Positions 17,109 to 24,953 of a DNA stretch of 55,192 nt are shown here, piece after piece. The stretch is from assembly GCA_027486035.1 (NCBI GenBank), contig JAIXPX010000001.1, positions 1 through 55,192 of the forward strand, given 5' to 3'. The notes beneath the pieces are model-generated. The model ran no database searches. It saw only the letters and a program-made list of their open reading frames with translations, and was not told where the DNA came from. Origin of the DNA: Erythrobacteraceae bacterium (GTDB lineage Bacteria > Pseudomonadota > Alphaproteobacteria > Sphingomonadales > Sphingomonadaceae). Each line of letters begins with the position of its first letter. The stretch's first letter is position 1. The position numbers were made by a program, and so were the translations under genes.

Positions 17109-17183
17109 TGGAGCGGGCGAAGGGATTCGAACCCTCGACCCCAACCTTGGCAAGGTTGTGCTCTACCCCTGAGCTACGCCCGC
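17109..17183 (-). tRNA. tRNA-Gly (GCC anticodon)
   Basis: On the minus strand the cloverleaf is complete: acceptor GCGGGCG/CGCCCGC, D arm with TAGCTCAGGGGTAGAGC, anticodon loop TTGCCAA (GCC, reads glycine GGC/GGU), T arm GGGTTCGAATCCC, discriminator T and an encoded CCA at 17111-17109. The 3' 46 bases are repeated at 155-200, marking this gene as an integration target. No other tRNA is adjacent. Confidence 0.95.
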
Positions 17184-17406
17184 TCACTGGCGCTGACAGA
17201 AACCGCGAAAGCGCTTGTTCCTGCCGGAGAGGCGGCGCGATTAGCAGCGGCTTTGTGTGCCTGCAAGCGCAAAATTGCGGCGATTGGGGCTTGATCGGAC
17301 GAGGGTGAGCGGCCAGCACGTTTGCGCGCTTCACATTGGCGCGGGCCATCCCACATTGGGGCCGGAACGGCGCGCGGTGCGCGCAAGCACAGCAGGAGCA
17401 GATATC

Positions 17407-18345
17407 TTGGCCAGCATGGGATTGAGCATCGACGAACAGAAGGCCGTCGACCGTTTCCGCAAGGCGGTGGTGGAGCCTTCGCAGAACCAGCTCGTCATCC
17501 TCGACTTCTGGGCCGAGTGGTGCGGGCCGTGCAAAGCGCTGACCCCGGTGCTGGAGAAGGTCGCGGCGGAGTATGCCGACAAGGGCGTGGTGCTTGCGAA
17601 GATCAATGTCGACGAGGAGCAATTCATCGCCGCCCAGTTCCAGGTGCGCTCGATCCCGACCGTCTATGCCATGTTCCAGGGACAGCCGGTCGCCGACCTC
17701 ACCAGCGCGCGCAGCGAATCGCAGCTGAAGGCGATCCTCGATCAGCTTCTCGCCCAGCTTCCGGTGCAGGGCGGAGCCGCAGGCGAGAGCGTGCCGCAGG
17801 GCCCCTCGCCCGAGGAGCTCGCGCAGTTCGTGAAGATGGGCGAGGAAGCGCTCGGCGCAGGCGATTTTCAGCGCGCTGCGAGCATCTTTGCCCAGATCAC
17901 CGAATTTGCGCCCGAGAATGCGCCGGCCCATGCCGGCCTCGTGCGGTCGCTGGTGCAACTCGGCGAGATCGAACAGGCGCAGCAGGTCATGCAGGTCATC
18001 GACAGCGATCCGCGCCTTGCCGCCGATGCCGCCATCGCCCCGGCCCGCAGCGCGCTCGAACTGGCGGGCACGCGGGTCGACGACGGCGAGTTGGCTGCCC
18101 TGCGCGCCGCTGCCGAGGCTGCACCGCAGGACATGGACGCCCAGTTCGCCTATGCCGAGGCAGCCTTTGCGGCAGGCGAGCGCGATGCCGCCGCCGACAC
18201 GCTGCTGGCGATGATCGCCGCCGACCGGGAATGGAGCGAGGGCGCCGCGCGCGCGAAGCTGCTCAAGATCTTCGAGGCGACAGGACTGGAGGACGAATGG
18301 GTCGTCGGCGTCCGCCGCCGCCTGTCGCGCGTATTGTTCGGATGA
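17407..18345 (+). CDS. cnoX: Thioredoxin-TPR chaperedoxin CnoX/YbbN-like
   Basis: About 312 residues: an N-terminal thioredoxin fold with an intact CGPC (residues 39-42 in FWAEWCGPCKALTPVLEK), the cis-Pro segment RSIPTVYAMFQG, then a C-terminal half of TPR-like helices (about 135-310). That architecture is CnoX/YbbN, a holdase that protects proteins from oxidation and hands them to GroEL/DnaK; E. coli YbbN lacks the second cysteine, but alphaproteobacterial forms keep CxxC. The start is unusual: AGGAG at 17394-17398 is 8 bases before TTG 17407, whereas the in-frame ATG at 17416 is 17 bases away. The stop overlaps the next gene (ATGA), so the two are cotranslated. Confidence 0.88.
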   Translation: MASMGLSIDEQKAVDRFRKAVVEPSQNQLVILDFWAEWCGPCKALTPVLEKVAAEYADKGVVLAKINVDEEQFIAAQFQVRSIPTVYAMFQGQPVADLTSARSESQLKAILDQLLAQLPVQGGAAGESVPQGPSPEELAQFVKMGEEALGAGDFQRAASIFAQITEFAPENAPAHAGLVRSLVQLGEIEQAQQVMQVIDSDPRLAADAAIAPARSALELAGTRVDDGELAALRAAAEAAPQDMDAQFAYAEAAFAAGERDAAADTLLAMIAADREWSEGAARAKLLKIFEATGLEDEWVVGVRRRLSRVLFG

Positions 18346-18953
18346 CGAAACGCCTCTCGATCTTCCCTCTGACGGGCGCGGTGCTGTTTCCCGGCATGCA
18401 GCTGCCGCTCCACATTTTCGAGCCGCGCTACCGCGCGCTGGTCGGCGATGCGCTGATCCGTGACCGCCTGATCGGTATGATCCAGCCGCAGCGCCCGATC
18501 GAGGGTGCGCCGCTGTTCTCCGTCGGCTGCGTCGGGCGAATCGGCGAGATCCAGGCGCTGGACGACGGGCGCTACAACCTCGTGCTCGAAGGCACGGCGC
18601 GCTTCCGGCTGGTGCGCGAGCTCGACGTCACCACCGCCTTTCGCCAGATCGAGGCCGAGATCTACGACGAGGACGAGGACGAGACGCTGACCCACGCCCA
18701 GCGCGGCGGGTTCGAGCGCGAGGCCCGGGCCTTCGCCGATGCGCAGGGCTACTCGGTCGACTGGGATTCGGTGGCGCGGCTCGATGATCGCTCGCTGATC
18801 AATGGCGTTTCGCAGATCGCGCCCTTCGATCCGGCCAGCAAGCAGGCGCTGCTGGAGGCCGAGACGCTCACCGATCGCTGCGAGTTGCTGGTCCAGCTGA
18901 TGCAGTTCTACGGACGCCACGACGGCGGCGAGGAAATTGTCACTTTGCAATAG
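18342..18953 (+). CDS. Lon N-terminal-domain protein (LON substrate-binding)
   Basis: A 203-residue stand-alone LON substrate-binding domain (LSIFPLTGAVLFPGMQLPLHIFEPRYRALV at the start; GCVGRIGEIQALDDGRYNLVLEGTARFRL in the middle). It lacks the AAA+ and protease domains of Lon, as is usual for this family; the exact role is unknown, probably substrate recognition or chaperone-like. The ATG overlaps the stop of the CnoX gene, implying a shared proteostasis operon. The stop abuts scrambled gene fragments on the other strand. Confidence 0.88.
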   Translation: MTKRLSIFPLTGAVLFPGMQLPLHIFEPRYRALVGDALIRDRLIGMIQPQRPIEGAPLFSVGCVGRIGEIQALDDGRYNLVLEGTARFRLVRELDVTTAFRQIEAEIYDEDEDETLTHAQRGGFEREARAFADAQGYSVDWDSVARLDDRSLINGVSQIAPFDPASKQALLEAETLTDRCELLVQLMQFYGRHDGGEEIVTLQ

Positions 18954-18959
18954 GCCTAG

Positions 18960-19127
18960 CCTTTGCAGGGTACCGGCTGCGCGCAGTGCCTTTGCCACCG
19001 GCGCGCTGCTGGCCCCGGCGAGATTGACATCGAGCACCGCGATATCCGGCGCCTGCCGCTCCAGAAGATCGAGCGCCGCGGCCGGAGTGGGAGCCGGTCC
19101 GATGATGGCGCAGCCGAATGCCCCCAA
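18960..19127 (-). pseudogene. Response-regulator receiver fragment
   Basis: The minus strand reads GAFGCAIIGPAPTPAAALDL, then APDIAVLDVNLAGASSAPVA and KALRAAG. This is the beta1-to-alpha4 part of a receiver domain with the phospho-Asp (VLDVNL), as in single-domain receivers of alphaproteobacteria. It has no start of its own, is joined in front to a different gene fragment and runs into the 3' end of the Lon-domain gene. It is a remnant and not functional. Confidence 0.6.
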
Positions 19128-19330
19128 GCGACTGGTCGGCGTGGAGTGCGCGCGGGATGGCGATCACCACGCCGTCGCGACGGGCATCGAGCAGGCTGGC
19201 GAAGGACGGCAGGATCGCGGCCCCGGGGGCGACCGCCCGCGCCTCGCGCGCGCAATCGTGCGACGGATCGACGAATGCGGTAATCTCGACTGCGCCCGTC
19301 GCGGCAATCGCGCCGAGGCGATGCCGGCCG
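19128..19330 (-). pseudogene. Gfo/Idh/MocA oxidoreductase fragment
   Basis: In the minus-strand frame the sequence reads LGAIAATGAVEITAFVDPSH, AILPSFASLLDARRDGVVIA and IPRALHADQS. This resembles the NAD-binding N-terminal domain of Gfo/Idh/MocA oxidoreductases (VDPS after beta2; VxIAxPxxLHxxQ). The start codon and everything downstream are missing; after HADQS the reading frame changes and the receiver fragment begins. It is a short piece of a lost gene. Confidence 0.5.
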
Positions 19331-19423
19331 AGTGAAGGTCCGCAGGGGCGCTCTTGCCGCAGGCATGGCTTGAGCGTTGGGGACGGCGACTACACCCGAA
19401 CGGGGTGTTGGTCCTATCGCTGG

Positions 19424-19449
19424 CTAAGGATAAGTCCTTATATCCTTAG
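19424..19449. promoter_or_regulatory. Perfect dyad operator candidate upstream of the XRE gene
   Basis: CTAAGGATA (19424-19432) and TATCCTTAG (19441-19449) are exact inverted repeats around an 8-base spacer AGTCCTTA, which itself carries another TCCTTA half-site. It lies 18 bases before the XRE gene start in an AT-rich stretch. This is the geometry of an autoregulatory operator overlapping the promoter. Confidence 0.65.
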
Positions 19450-19467
19450 TTTGTAGAGTGTAGGGCC

Positions 19468-19989
19468 ATGGACATTCAGCCATCCCGAGATTGCGAATTC
19501 GGCGCTGGTTCGTCTGGCAAGGGTGACCTTGCGAACGGCGCTTACGGGATCATCGATCAGGACAGTGCTCCAAGCTCAGGCTCCGTAGCGGAGCAGAAGC
19601 TGCGGCGCCGTCACGCAGGGCCCGTGCAGGATTATCCGGGTGACGCTACGACGATGCCCGCGCTGCTTCGGACATTCCGCGGCGAGGCAAAATTGACGCT
19701 CGCCCAGGTTGCAAAGGCGCTCGGGGTGAGCAATCCCTCGGTCTGGGCTTGGGAGAATGGCAAGGCGAAACCCGCGCCCGAGCGCCTCGAGGCGATCGCC
19801 AAGGTCTATCAGGTGCCGGCCCATGTGCTGTCGCTCGCGCTGGAAATCGACCGGGACGGCACCGCCGCCGCTGCGCGGGCCCAGGAGGATCTGGGTTTCC
19901 GCCGGACGCTGCTTGATGTGGCCCGGCAATTCGTGGCCATGGCGTATGACATCGAGCCCAAGGCGGTGCGGATCGCGGTCGAACTCTGA
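19468..19989 (+). CDS. XRE-family HTH regulator
   Basis: A 173-residue protein with a Cro/C1-type helix-turn-helix at about residues 65-120 (ALLRTFRGEAKLTLAQVAKA, LGVSNPSVWAWENGKAKPAP, LEAIAKVYQVP). The first 60 residues are polar and low in recognisable structure; the ATG at 19654 (MPALLRTFRG) is an alternative start that would leave a compact HTH protein. The tail after the HTH is helical. It stands alone, preceded by a perfect dyad and followed by an intrinsic terminator, so it is a monocistronic and probably self-controlled regulator. Its targets are unknown. Confidence 0.75.
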   Translation: MDIQPSRDCEFGAGSSGKGDLANGAYGIIDQDSAPSSGSVAEQKLRRRHAGPVQDYPGDATTMPALLRTFRGEAKLTLAQVAKALGVSNPSVWAWENGKAKPAPERLEAIAKVYQVPAHVLSLALEIDRDGTAAAARAQEDLGFRRTLLDVARQFVAMAYDIEPKAVRIAVEL

Positions 19990-20020
19990 TCTGTCCGGCG
20001 CGATTTTCAGACGACGGAGA

Positions 20021-20047
20021 AGGGCGGCATCTGCCGCCCTTTTTGTT
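20021..20047 (+). terminator. Intrinsic terminator of the XRE gene
   Basis: AGGGCGGCA pairs with TGCCGCCCT (20021-20040) and is followed by TTTTGTT. It is 32 bases past the XRE stop codon on the same strand. Confidence 0.85.
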
Positions 20048-20150
20048 TGGCGATTGTATACTTTGCAAACACAGGGCTTAAGTCGCTGTTTTTACGCGAC
20101 TCTGTGAGGGCTTGTGGCATCCTCCGCCAATCGCAGAAACGGAGAATGCC

Positions 20151-20321
20151 ATGGCAATGAACCCAGAGCAGCAAAAGGCACTTCAGGCAGAGCGTGAAGA
20201 AATGCCCACGGACGTTCGGCAAGCAGTCGCGCTAGAAGCAATGGCTGACCGGCTTCAACTCACGAACGAGAAGCTAACGTCGCTGCTCCACCATGTCGCA
20301 GCGATTGGCCGTAGAGGATGA
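20151..20321 (+). CDS. Small hypothetical protein (56 aa)
   Basis: Starts at ATG 20151 with GGAGA at 20141-20145, 5 bases upstream. The predicted product MAMNPEQQKALQAEREEMPT... is charged, helical and Gln/Glu/Ala-rich, with a plausible coiled-coil segment and no membrane span. I do not recognise a family. It sits between the XRE terminator and gene fragments, so its status as a real gene is only moderately supported. Confidence 0.45.
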   Translation: MAMNPEQQKALQAEREEMPTDVRQAVALEAMADRLQLTNEKLTSLLHHVAAIGRRG

Positions 20322-20362
20322 CATGAACTCCACGTAGAATTCGGCGCGAGCAAGTATCTTGG

Positions 20363-20554
20363 TTACGTCCTCGCCAATCTCGGCTGTTTGGACAGCATAA
20401 GAAAGCGCCCTGTCTCGCACTGCACCATCCGATTTATCTTCGATGATCTCGCCAACGCTGATTCCGGCTTTTCCGGCTTGGCCTTAGTCAGCTTGCGAAG
20501 CCGCTGTTCCCAGCGCGTCTCATCCTCGTCCGCACCGTGCTCGCGGATATCCAA
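20363..20554 (-). pseudogene. Charged C-terminal tail fragment, origin unknown
   Basis: The minus strand reads ADEDETRWEQRLRKLTKAKP and EKPESALARSSKIN before a stop at 20363. The only available start is a TTG that lies inside the TetR remnant on the other strand. The composition looks like the charged end of a longer protein whose front was lost at the junction with the TetR remnant. I cannot name the parent family. Confidence 0.3.
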
Positions 20555-21035
20555 GGGTTCGCTCTATTATCACTTCGTCTCGTTCGACGATCTGATCGCG
20601 GCCGCTCTTGCAGAGCGTTACGCCGAAGGGGTGGAGCTCAGTGTGCAGCAGTGCCACGAGCTTATGCATTGCTGCACAACACGGGAAGAATTCCTTGCGG
20701 GAATGCGCCAGATCGTGGATCTCACGTCGGGGCCGCAAACGGTAAACTTCAGGCTGGCCCGCGCGCAGATCATCGGCATGTGCTCCAGCAACCTGGCCTT
20801 GCGCAAGCGTGTGGCGGAAGAGCAAAGTCGGCTGTCGAAGGCGATCGAGGCCTTGCTTGGTGAGGCGCAGGCACGGTCCTGGCTGCGGCCCGATCTGAAT
20901 GTCGCCGCGGCGGCCCTTCTGGTTCAGGCCTACACTTTCGGCAAGGTCATCGACGACATCGCGCTCGAGCCGATCGACGGGGCCGCCTGGCTCGACCTCA
21001 TATCCAACCTCTTCGAAAGCTTCTTCGCCAGCTAG
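20547..21035 (+). pseudogene. TetR-family regulator lacking the front of its HTH
   Basis: From ISKGSLYYHFVSFDDLIAAA onward this is a normal TetR protein: the end of the recognition helix and the YYHF turn, then about 145 residues of ligand-binding domain (LRKRVAEEQSRLSKAIEALL, LLVQAYTFGKVIDDI). Upstream in the same frame (20388-20546) the sequence does not encode TetR helices 1 and 2 and overlaps an unrelated fragment on the other strand. It therefore cannot bind DNA normally and is most likely a 5'-truncated remnant. A translated effector domain without an HTH cannot be excluded. Confidence 0.65.
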
Positions 21036-21148
21036 CCATGGCGGCGAACAGTGATGGGTAAAGCTGTCGGCCGGGCCACTGTGCACGGGCGATTAATACT
21101 GCACCCGCCGCAGGGGCGGGCAGGCAATACACCCATTTGAGTCACCAC

Positions 21149-21181
21149 TAAAGAATGTAAGCAATCTTTAACCATTCTTTA
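21149..21181. promoter_or_regulatory. Dyad upstream of the Flp pilin gene
   Basis: TAAAGAATG (21149-21157) and CATTCTTTA (21173-21181) are exact inverted repeats with a 15-base spacer; a related AATCTTTA lies inside the spacer. The dyad ends 58 bases before the pilin start in very AT-rich DNA, suggesting a regulator site in the promoter. Confidence 0.5.
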
Positions 21182-21239
21182 CAGTTTGGCTCCGTATTTC
21201 AGTAGAGCGCCAAGGGTGATTTGGAATCAGGGGTGGAAC

Positions 21240-21416
21240 ATGGAATTCAAGAAGACCTTCGCAAAATTTGTTCGCGGCAATAAGGGTGCGACCGCCATCG
21301 AATACGGATTGATTGCCACTTTGATCGCAGTTGCTGCCATTAACAGTATGCAATCTGTTGGTTCGGCGGTCTCGACGATCTTTCAACACGCTCCAACCGC
21401 GCTGGAAAATCAGTAA
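21240..21416 (+). CDS. Flp/Fap-type IVb pilin
   Basis: A 58-residue class IVb prepilin. The leader MEFKKTFAKFVRGNKG ends in Gly16, followed by ATAIEYGLIATLIAVAAI with the invariant Glu (+5) and Tyr (+6) for prepilin peptidase and pilus assembly. The hydrophobic helix and short polar tail are standard. ATG 21240 follows GGGTGG. No tad/cpa assembly genes are nearby, so it is an orphan pilin that would need a tad locus elsewhere. An upstream dyad may control it. Confidence 0.85.
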   Translation: MEFKKTFAKFVRGNKGATAIEYGLIATLIAVAAINSMQSVGSAVSTIFQHAPTALENQ

Positions 21417-22313
21417 GCCACTCCAGGTCTCCTGGTAAAGCGGAGTGCTTACGTGGCGGGGCTGCTCTAGGGCGGCCCGCCATTTTCCGTTCTACTGTCA
21501 ATCGCAGTCCGGCTGATTTGGTCAATGACCAGCTTTCCGGACCAATACGCCCGGCCGAGGGTGCAAATTGTGACAAGGGGCCTGATTAGTTCTCTTCAAT
21601 CTTGCTCAGACAACGAAAAAGGAAAATGATGGCACTCCAAGCCACTTCCGCAGTCGAGCAATCTGTCTGGCATCAGGCTGGCGGCGACAACTAAAGCCTC
21701 GGCGAGCTTTCGCGTCATGACGGCTCTCTGGCCGCCGCCAGGCCGTCAGTTTCTAAGGATCATCCGGTGACCGCGCCCCCTTCGCCGTGGCGTGCCGGGC
21801 CGTGCCTAAGGTGCTCGGCTACGAGACGCCCAGTTCTTACCCCAATTTCATGCCGCGCCAGCCTGCGCGGCGCTATCGCTCGGTCGATGCGCTGATCCCG
21901 GCCTATAACGAGGAGCTGTGCATCGAGGGCTCGCGCCGGTCTCTGCAGCTAACAAGGCCGATCAATCGATCACCGCCTCTGCCAAGACCGAAGACTTCTC
22001 GCAGGACCTCGGCGCCTTTGCGCGGCTATCAAAAAAATCGGGGGGATTGCATGGGGTGGCCCGGCACGCCCTGAAATCCCCACAAGTTGCATTCGCAACG
22101 AAAGTTAAAAATCTATATTTATTGGAATTTTCGGCTTGGGGGCGCGTTTATCGGCTTCGCTCTCTCCCCCCCGCCATTCGGGCATCCTGCGCTTTGCCGT
22201 TGGGAGAAAAACAATAAGTCCTATTTAATACCCCCAAAAGTGGTGTTAGCTGGCACCGACCGACTCCGTTAATCAGTGGCGGCGTCCTTGTGTGATCATC
22301 GGATGGCAGGGCA
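21417..22313. other. 900-bp degenerate intergenic region
   Basis: No intact gene is visible. It holds a glycosyltransferase scrap (about 21820-21940) and short frames without family resemblance. Short inverted repeats such as CCAGG/CCTGG near 21427-21439 occur just past the pilin gene, but without a T-run. The last 230 bases before the histidine kinase are AT-rich and presumably contain its promoter. Confidence 0.5.
21820..21940 (+). pseudogene. Glycosyltransferase family 2 fragment
   Basis: The frame encodes YRSVDALIPAYNEELCIEGS, the first strand and nucleotide-binding loop of GT-A family 2 enzymes (normally SVxIPAYNEExxI). It is followed by a sequence with no resemblance to the family and the frame stops at 22074. 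Only about 40 residues of a protein of several hundred remain. Confidence 0.5.
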
Positions 22314-24332
22314 ATGCAAATCGAACGCGGCTCCTTGATGCTGGCCCCCAGATCGCTGGCCGGTCTGCCGGTCACCGGGGAAAGCCTCGACACTGCGAAA
22401 TGGCTGCAGGCGCAGGAGGCCATGTCCCACCTGATCGCCCAGACTTCGACCGATGCGTTCGTGGCGATCGATACCGGCAACCGCGTCATCTATTGGAACA
22501 GCGGCGCTGAACAATTGTTCGGCTGGAGCGTCGAGGAGATTGTCGGCCAAAGTCTCGACCTCATCATCCCGATGGACAAGCGCGGGGGACACCAATCGGC
22601 TGTCCGCCGCCTGTCGGAGGGCCACAAGCCGCGGCTGGTCGGCAAGATGACCGACGTGATCGCGCTCCATCGCGACGGCCGCGAGGTTGCGATCGAGCTC
22701 TCGCTCACCCACTGGTGCGATCAGGTGACCGGCAAGCCGGCCGGCTATGCCTCGATCATGCGAGACGTCAGCGAAAGGCGCAGGCTCGAAGCGGAGCGCG
22801 ACGCTTACGGCCGCAAGCTCGAGGAGCAACTCGCCGCGATCGAGGCAACCTCCGATGGTGTCGCCATTACCGATGCCGATGGCTGCTTCATCTATATGAA
22901 CCCGATCCATGCCGCGATGTTCGGCTACGACGATCCTCAGGCCATGGTCGGAAGGCACTGGTCCGTCCTTTACGCCGAACATGAGAAAGACCGTCTCGAG
23001 CGGGAGGCCATCCCCATCGTCTTCGCCAAGGGCCATTGGCGTGGTGAGGCAAAAGGGTTCCGCCGTGACGGAACCCTGGTTGAGCAGGAGGTCGCGCTGG
23101 CCGCCAGCCCCAACGGTGGGCTGGTGTGCACGACCCGCGATATCGGCGAACGCCAGCGCGCGCTGCGAGAACGCATCCGCGCCCGCGAGAAGCTGCTCCT
23201 CGCCGAGCGGCAGGAGATCATCGGGCGTGCGGTGACCGGGCTGGCGCATGATTTCGCCAATCTGATGGCGGTGATCTCTGCTTCAGTCGCCTCGCTGAGC
23301 CTCAAGAGCAGGGACGGGTCGCCCGAACTCGAGCGCCTCAAGGACGCGGCAGCACAAGCCACCTCCATGGTGGAGATGATCCTCGCGCCGACCAAGGCCG
23401 CGCGATCGGACCAGGGTCTCGATGCCAAGAGCGCCCTCGCCAATGTGGTGGATCTGACGGCACTGAGCCTCAAGCCCGATCACCTGATCCGCCTGCACCT
23501 TCCGACCGAGGACCTGCAATTGCGCGCCGAGCGCAGCGAGTTTCTGCGGGTCATGATGAACCTGTGCTCGAATGCGCGTGACTCGCTCCCGTCCGACGCG
23601 GCAGGTCGGATCGAGATCACCGCCGAACGGTTCGCCGCAGACACCGAACTGTCAGCCATGCTCGTGGGGACGATTCCGGATGGTCCGGCCGCTCTCATCA
23701 CCGTTTCGGACGATGGATGCGGTATCCCGTTCGAGCACCTCGAGCGGATTTTCAAGCCGTTCCACACGACCAAGACCTACGGGACCGGCATCGGCCTTTC
23801 GGTGGTATCGAGCCTGGTCCTCGAGGCGGGGGGCTGCATCTGCGTCGAAAGCGGCGATTGCGGGACCATCTTCCAGATCGTCTGGCCGCTGTCTCAGGGT
23901 GCGATGCCTCCCGATCGCAAGGCGCCTCGGGAGAGAGCCGAGGGACCGGAGCTGCGGGGCAAGAAGATTCTCGCAATCGACGACAATGAAGCGGTCCTGG
24001 GGCTCATCGACTCGGTTCTGAATGACGAAGGTGCCGAGGTGACGACCTGCTCCGATCCTTTGGCGGCGCTCGAACTGCTTGACGGGGAGGCCGCCTATCT
24101 GGACGCGCTGATCGTCGACTATGATATGCCTGAAATGAACGGCGCGAAGCTTGCCGCCAGTGTTGCGGCGCGCTGGCCGCAATTGCCGATCATCCTGTGC
24201 ACAGCCCTGCTCGAATCCGAAAACACATTTGGTGACGCTCCCTTTGCGGGCCATGTCACCAAATCCGAACTCACCACGCAACTTCAGCAGACGCTGCGGA
24301 GCGCGCTGGCTGAATGCGAAGGGAATACATAA
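22314..24332 (+). CDS. PAS-PAS hybrid histidine kinase with receiver domain
   Basis: A 672-residue soluble hybrid kinase with no transmembrane segment. Two PAS domains (about 36-155, with DAFVAIDTGNRVIYWNSGAE, and 172-282, with DGVAITDADGCFIYMNP) are followed by a DHp helix with the phospho-His in GLAHDFANLM (His312) and an ATPase domain (NLCSNARDSLP N-box, VSDDGCGIP, TTKTYGTGIGLS). The C-terminal receiver (about 545-665) carries IDDNEA, the phospho-Asp in LIVDYDMPEMNG and a T/K pair near the end. Sensing is therefore cytoplasmic; the PAS ligand is not evident. The next gene, a LuxR-type regulator, starts 1 base after the stop, so they form a phosphorelay pair. Confidence 0.9.
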   Translation: MQIERGSLMLAPRSLAGLPVTGESLDTAKWLQAQEAMSHLIAQTSTDAFVAIDTGNRVIYWNSGAEQLFGWSVEEIVGQSLDLIIPMDKRGGHQSAVRRLSEGHKPRLVGKMTDVIALHRDGREVAIELSLTHWCDQVTGKPAGYASIMRDVSERRRLEAERDAYGRKLEEQLAAIEATSDGVAITDADGCFIYMNPIHAAMFGYDDPQAMVGRHWSVLYAEHEKDRLEREAIPIVFAKGHWRGEAKGFRRDGTLVEQEVALAASPNGGLVCTTRDIGERQRALRERIRAREKLLLAERQEIIGRAVTGLAHDFANLMAVISASVASLSLKSRDGSPELERLKDAAAQATSMVEMILAPTKAARSDQGLDAKSALANVVDLTALSLKPDHLIRLHLPTEDLQLRAERSEFLRVMMNLCSNARDSLPSDAAGRIEITAERFAADTELSAMLVGTIPDGPAALITVSDDGCGIPFEHLERIFKPFHTTKTYGTGIGLSVVSSLVLEAGGCICVESGDCGTIFQIVWPLSQGAMPPDRKAPRERAEGPELRGKKILAIDDNEAVLGLIDSVLNDEGAEVTTCSDPLAALELLDGEAAYLDALIVDYDMPEMNGAKLAASVAARWPQLPIILCTALLESENTFGDAPFAGHVTKSELTTQLQQTLRSALAECEGNT

Positions 24333-24333
24333 A

Positions 24334-24939
24334 ATGCGCGTTCTGTTTGCTGACGACCATGCCCTTTTGCGCGATACGCTGAAGGCCTTTCTTGAAGCTG
24401 ACGGCAGCATGTCCATCCAGCTTGCCGTGGACGTGCCCGATGCCCTCCGGATCATCAGGCAGGAGGGCGCCTTCGATCTCGTGCTGCTCGACTATCACAT
24501 CCCGGGAATGGACGGCCTTCTGGGTCTGCGACAGGTTATCGCCGCGCAAGGCGACGCGCCGGTCATCCTGCTGACCGGCATGGCGACCGCAGGAACTGCG
24601 GAGGCGGCGCTCCGGCACGGGGCTCTGGCAGTGCTGAGCAAGACCTTGCCGAGCGACAAGCTGAAGGACGCGATCGTCGCGGCCGTCGGGCGGACGCTCA
24701 TTCCCCAGTACGGCCTGGGCAGCATAGGTGCGGGAAGCGGGGATGCGCTGATGTTGACGCCGCGCCAGGAGCAGGTGCTGCGCTGCATCTGCAACGGGAT
24801 GTCCAACAAGGCCATCGCGCACCACCTCAAGCTGCAGGAAAACACGGTCAAGATGTACGTGAAGATGATCTTCGCGAAGCTGAACGTGAGCAGCAGGACT
24901 CAGGCTGTCATCGCTGCCCGCGACCTGCTTGCGGTCTGA
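24334..24939 (+). CDS. LuxR/FixJ-type response regulator
   Basis: A 201-residue NarL/FixJ-family regulator: receiver domain with FADDHALLRD, the phospho-Asp at residue 53 (LVLLDYHIPGMDG), a conserved Thr (ILLTGMA) and Lys (VLSKTLP), then a LuxR helix-turn-helix at about 140-190 (LTPRQEQVLRCICNGMSNKA, IAHHLKLQENTVKMYVKMIF). It lies 1 base downstream of the hybrid kinase gene with AGGGA upstream of the ATG. Presumably it is phosphorylated through that kinase, directly or via its receiver. Confidence 0.92.
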   Translation: MRVLFADDHALLRDTLKAFLEADGSMSIQLAVDVPDALRIIRQEGAFDLVLLDYHIPGMDGLLGLRQVIAAQGDAPVILLTGMATAGTAEAALRHGALAVLSKTLPSDKLKDAIVAAVGRTLIPQYGLGSIGAGSGDALMLTPRQEQVLRCICNGMSNKAIAHHLKLQENTVKMYVKMIFAKLNVSSRTQAVIAARDLLAV

Positions 24940-24953
24940 CCGGGAGCCGCGGT

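Noticed and set aside
1..17183. Prophage or insertion sequence
   Set aside because: No integrase, transposase, phage structural gene or terminal inverted repeats were found; only tRNA-half and 230-bp direct repeats support mobility.
16990..17958. 322-residue minus-strand frame across tRNA-Gly(GCC) and cnoX
   Set aside because: It runs through a tRNA and antisense to a clear thioredoxin gene; a GC-rich shadow.
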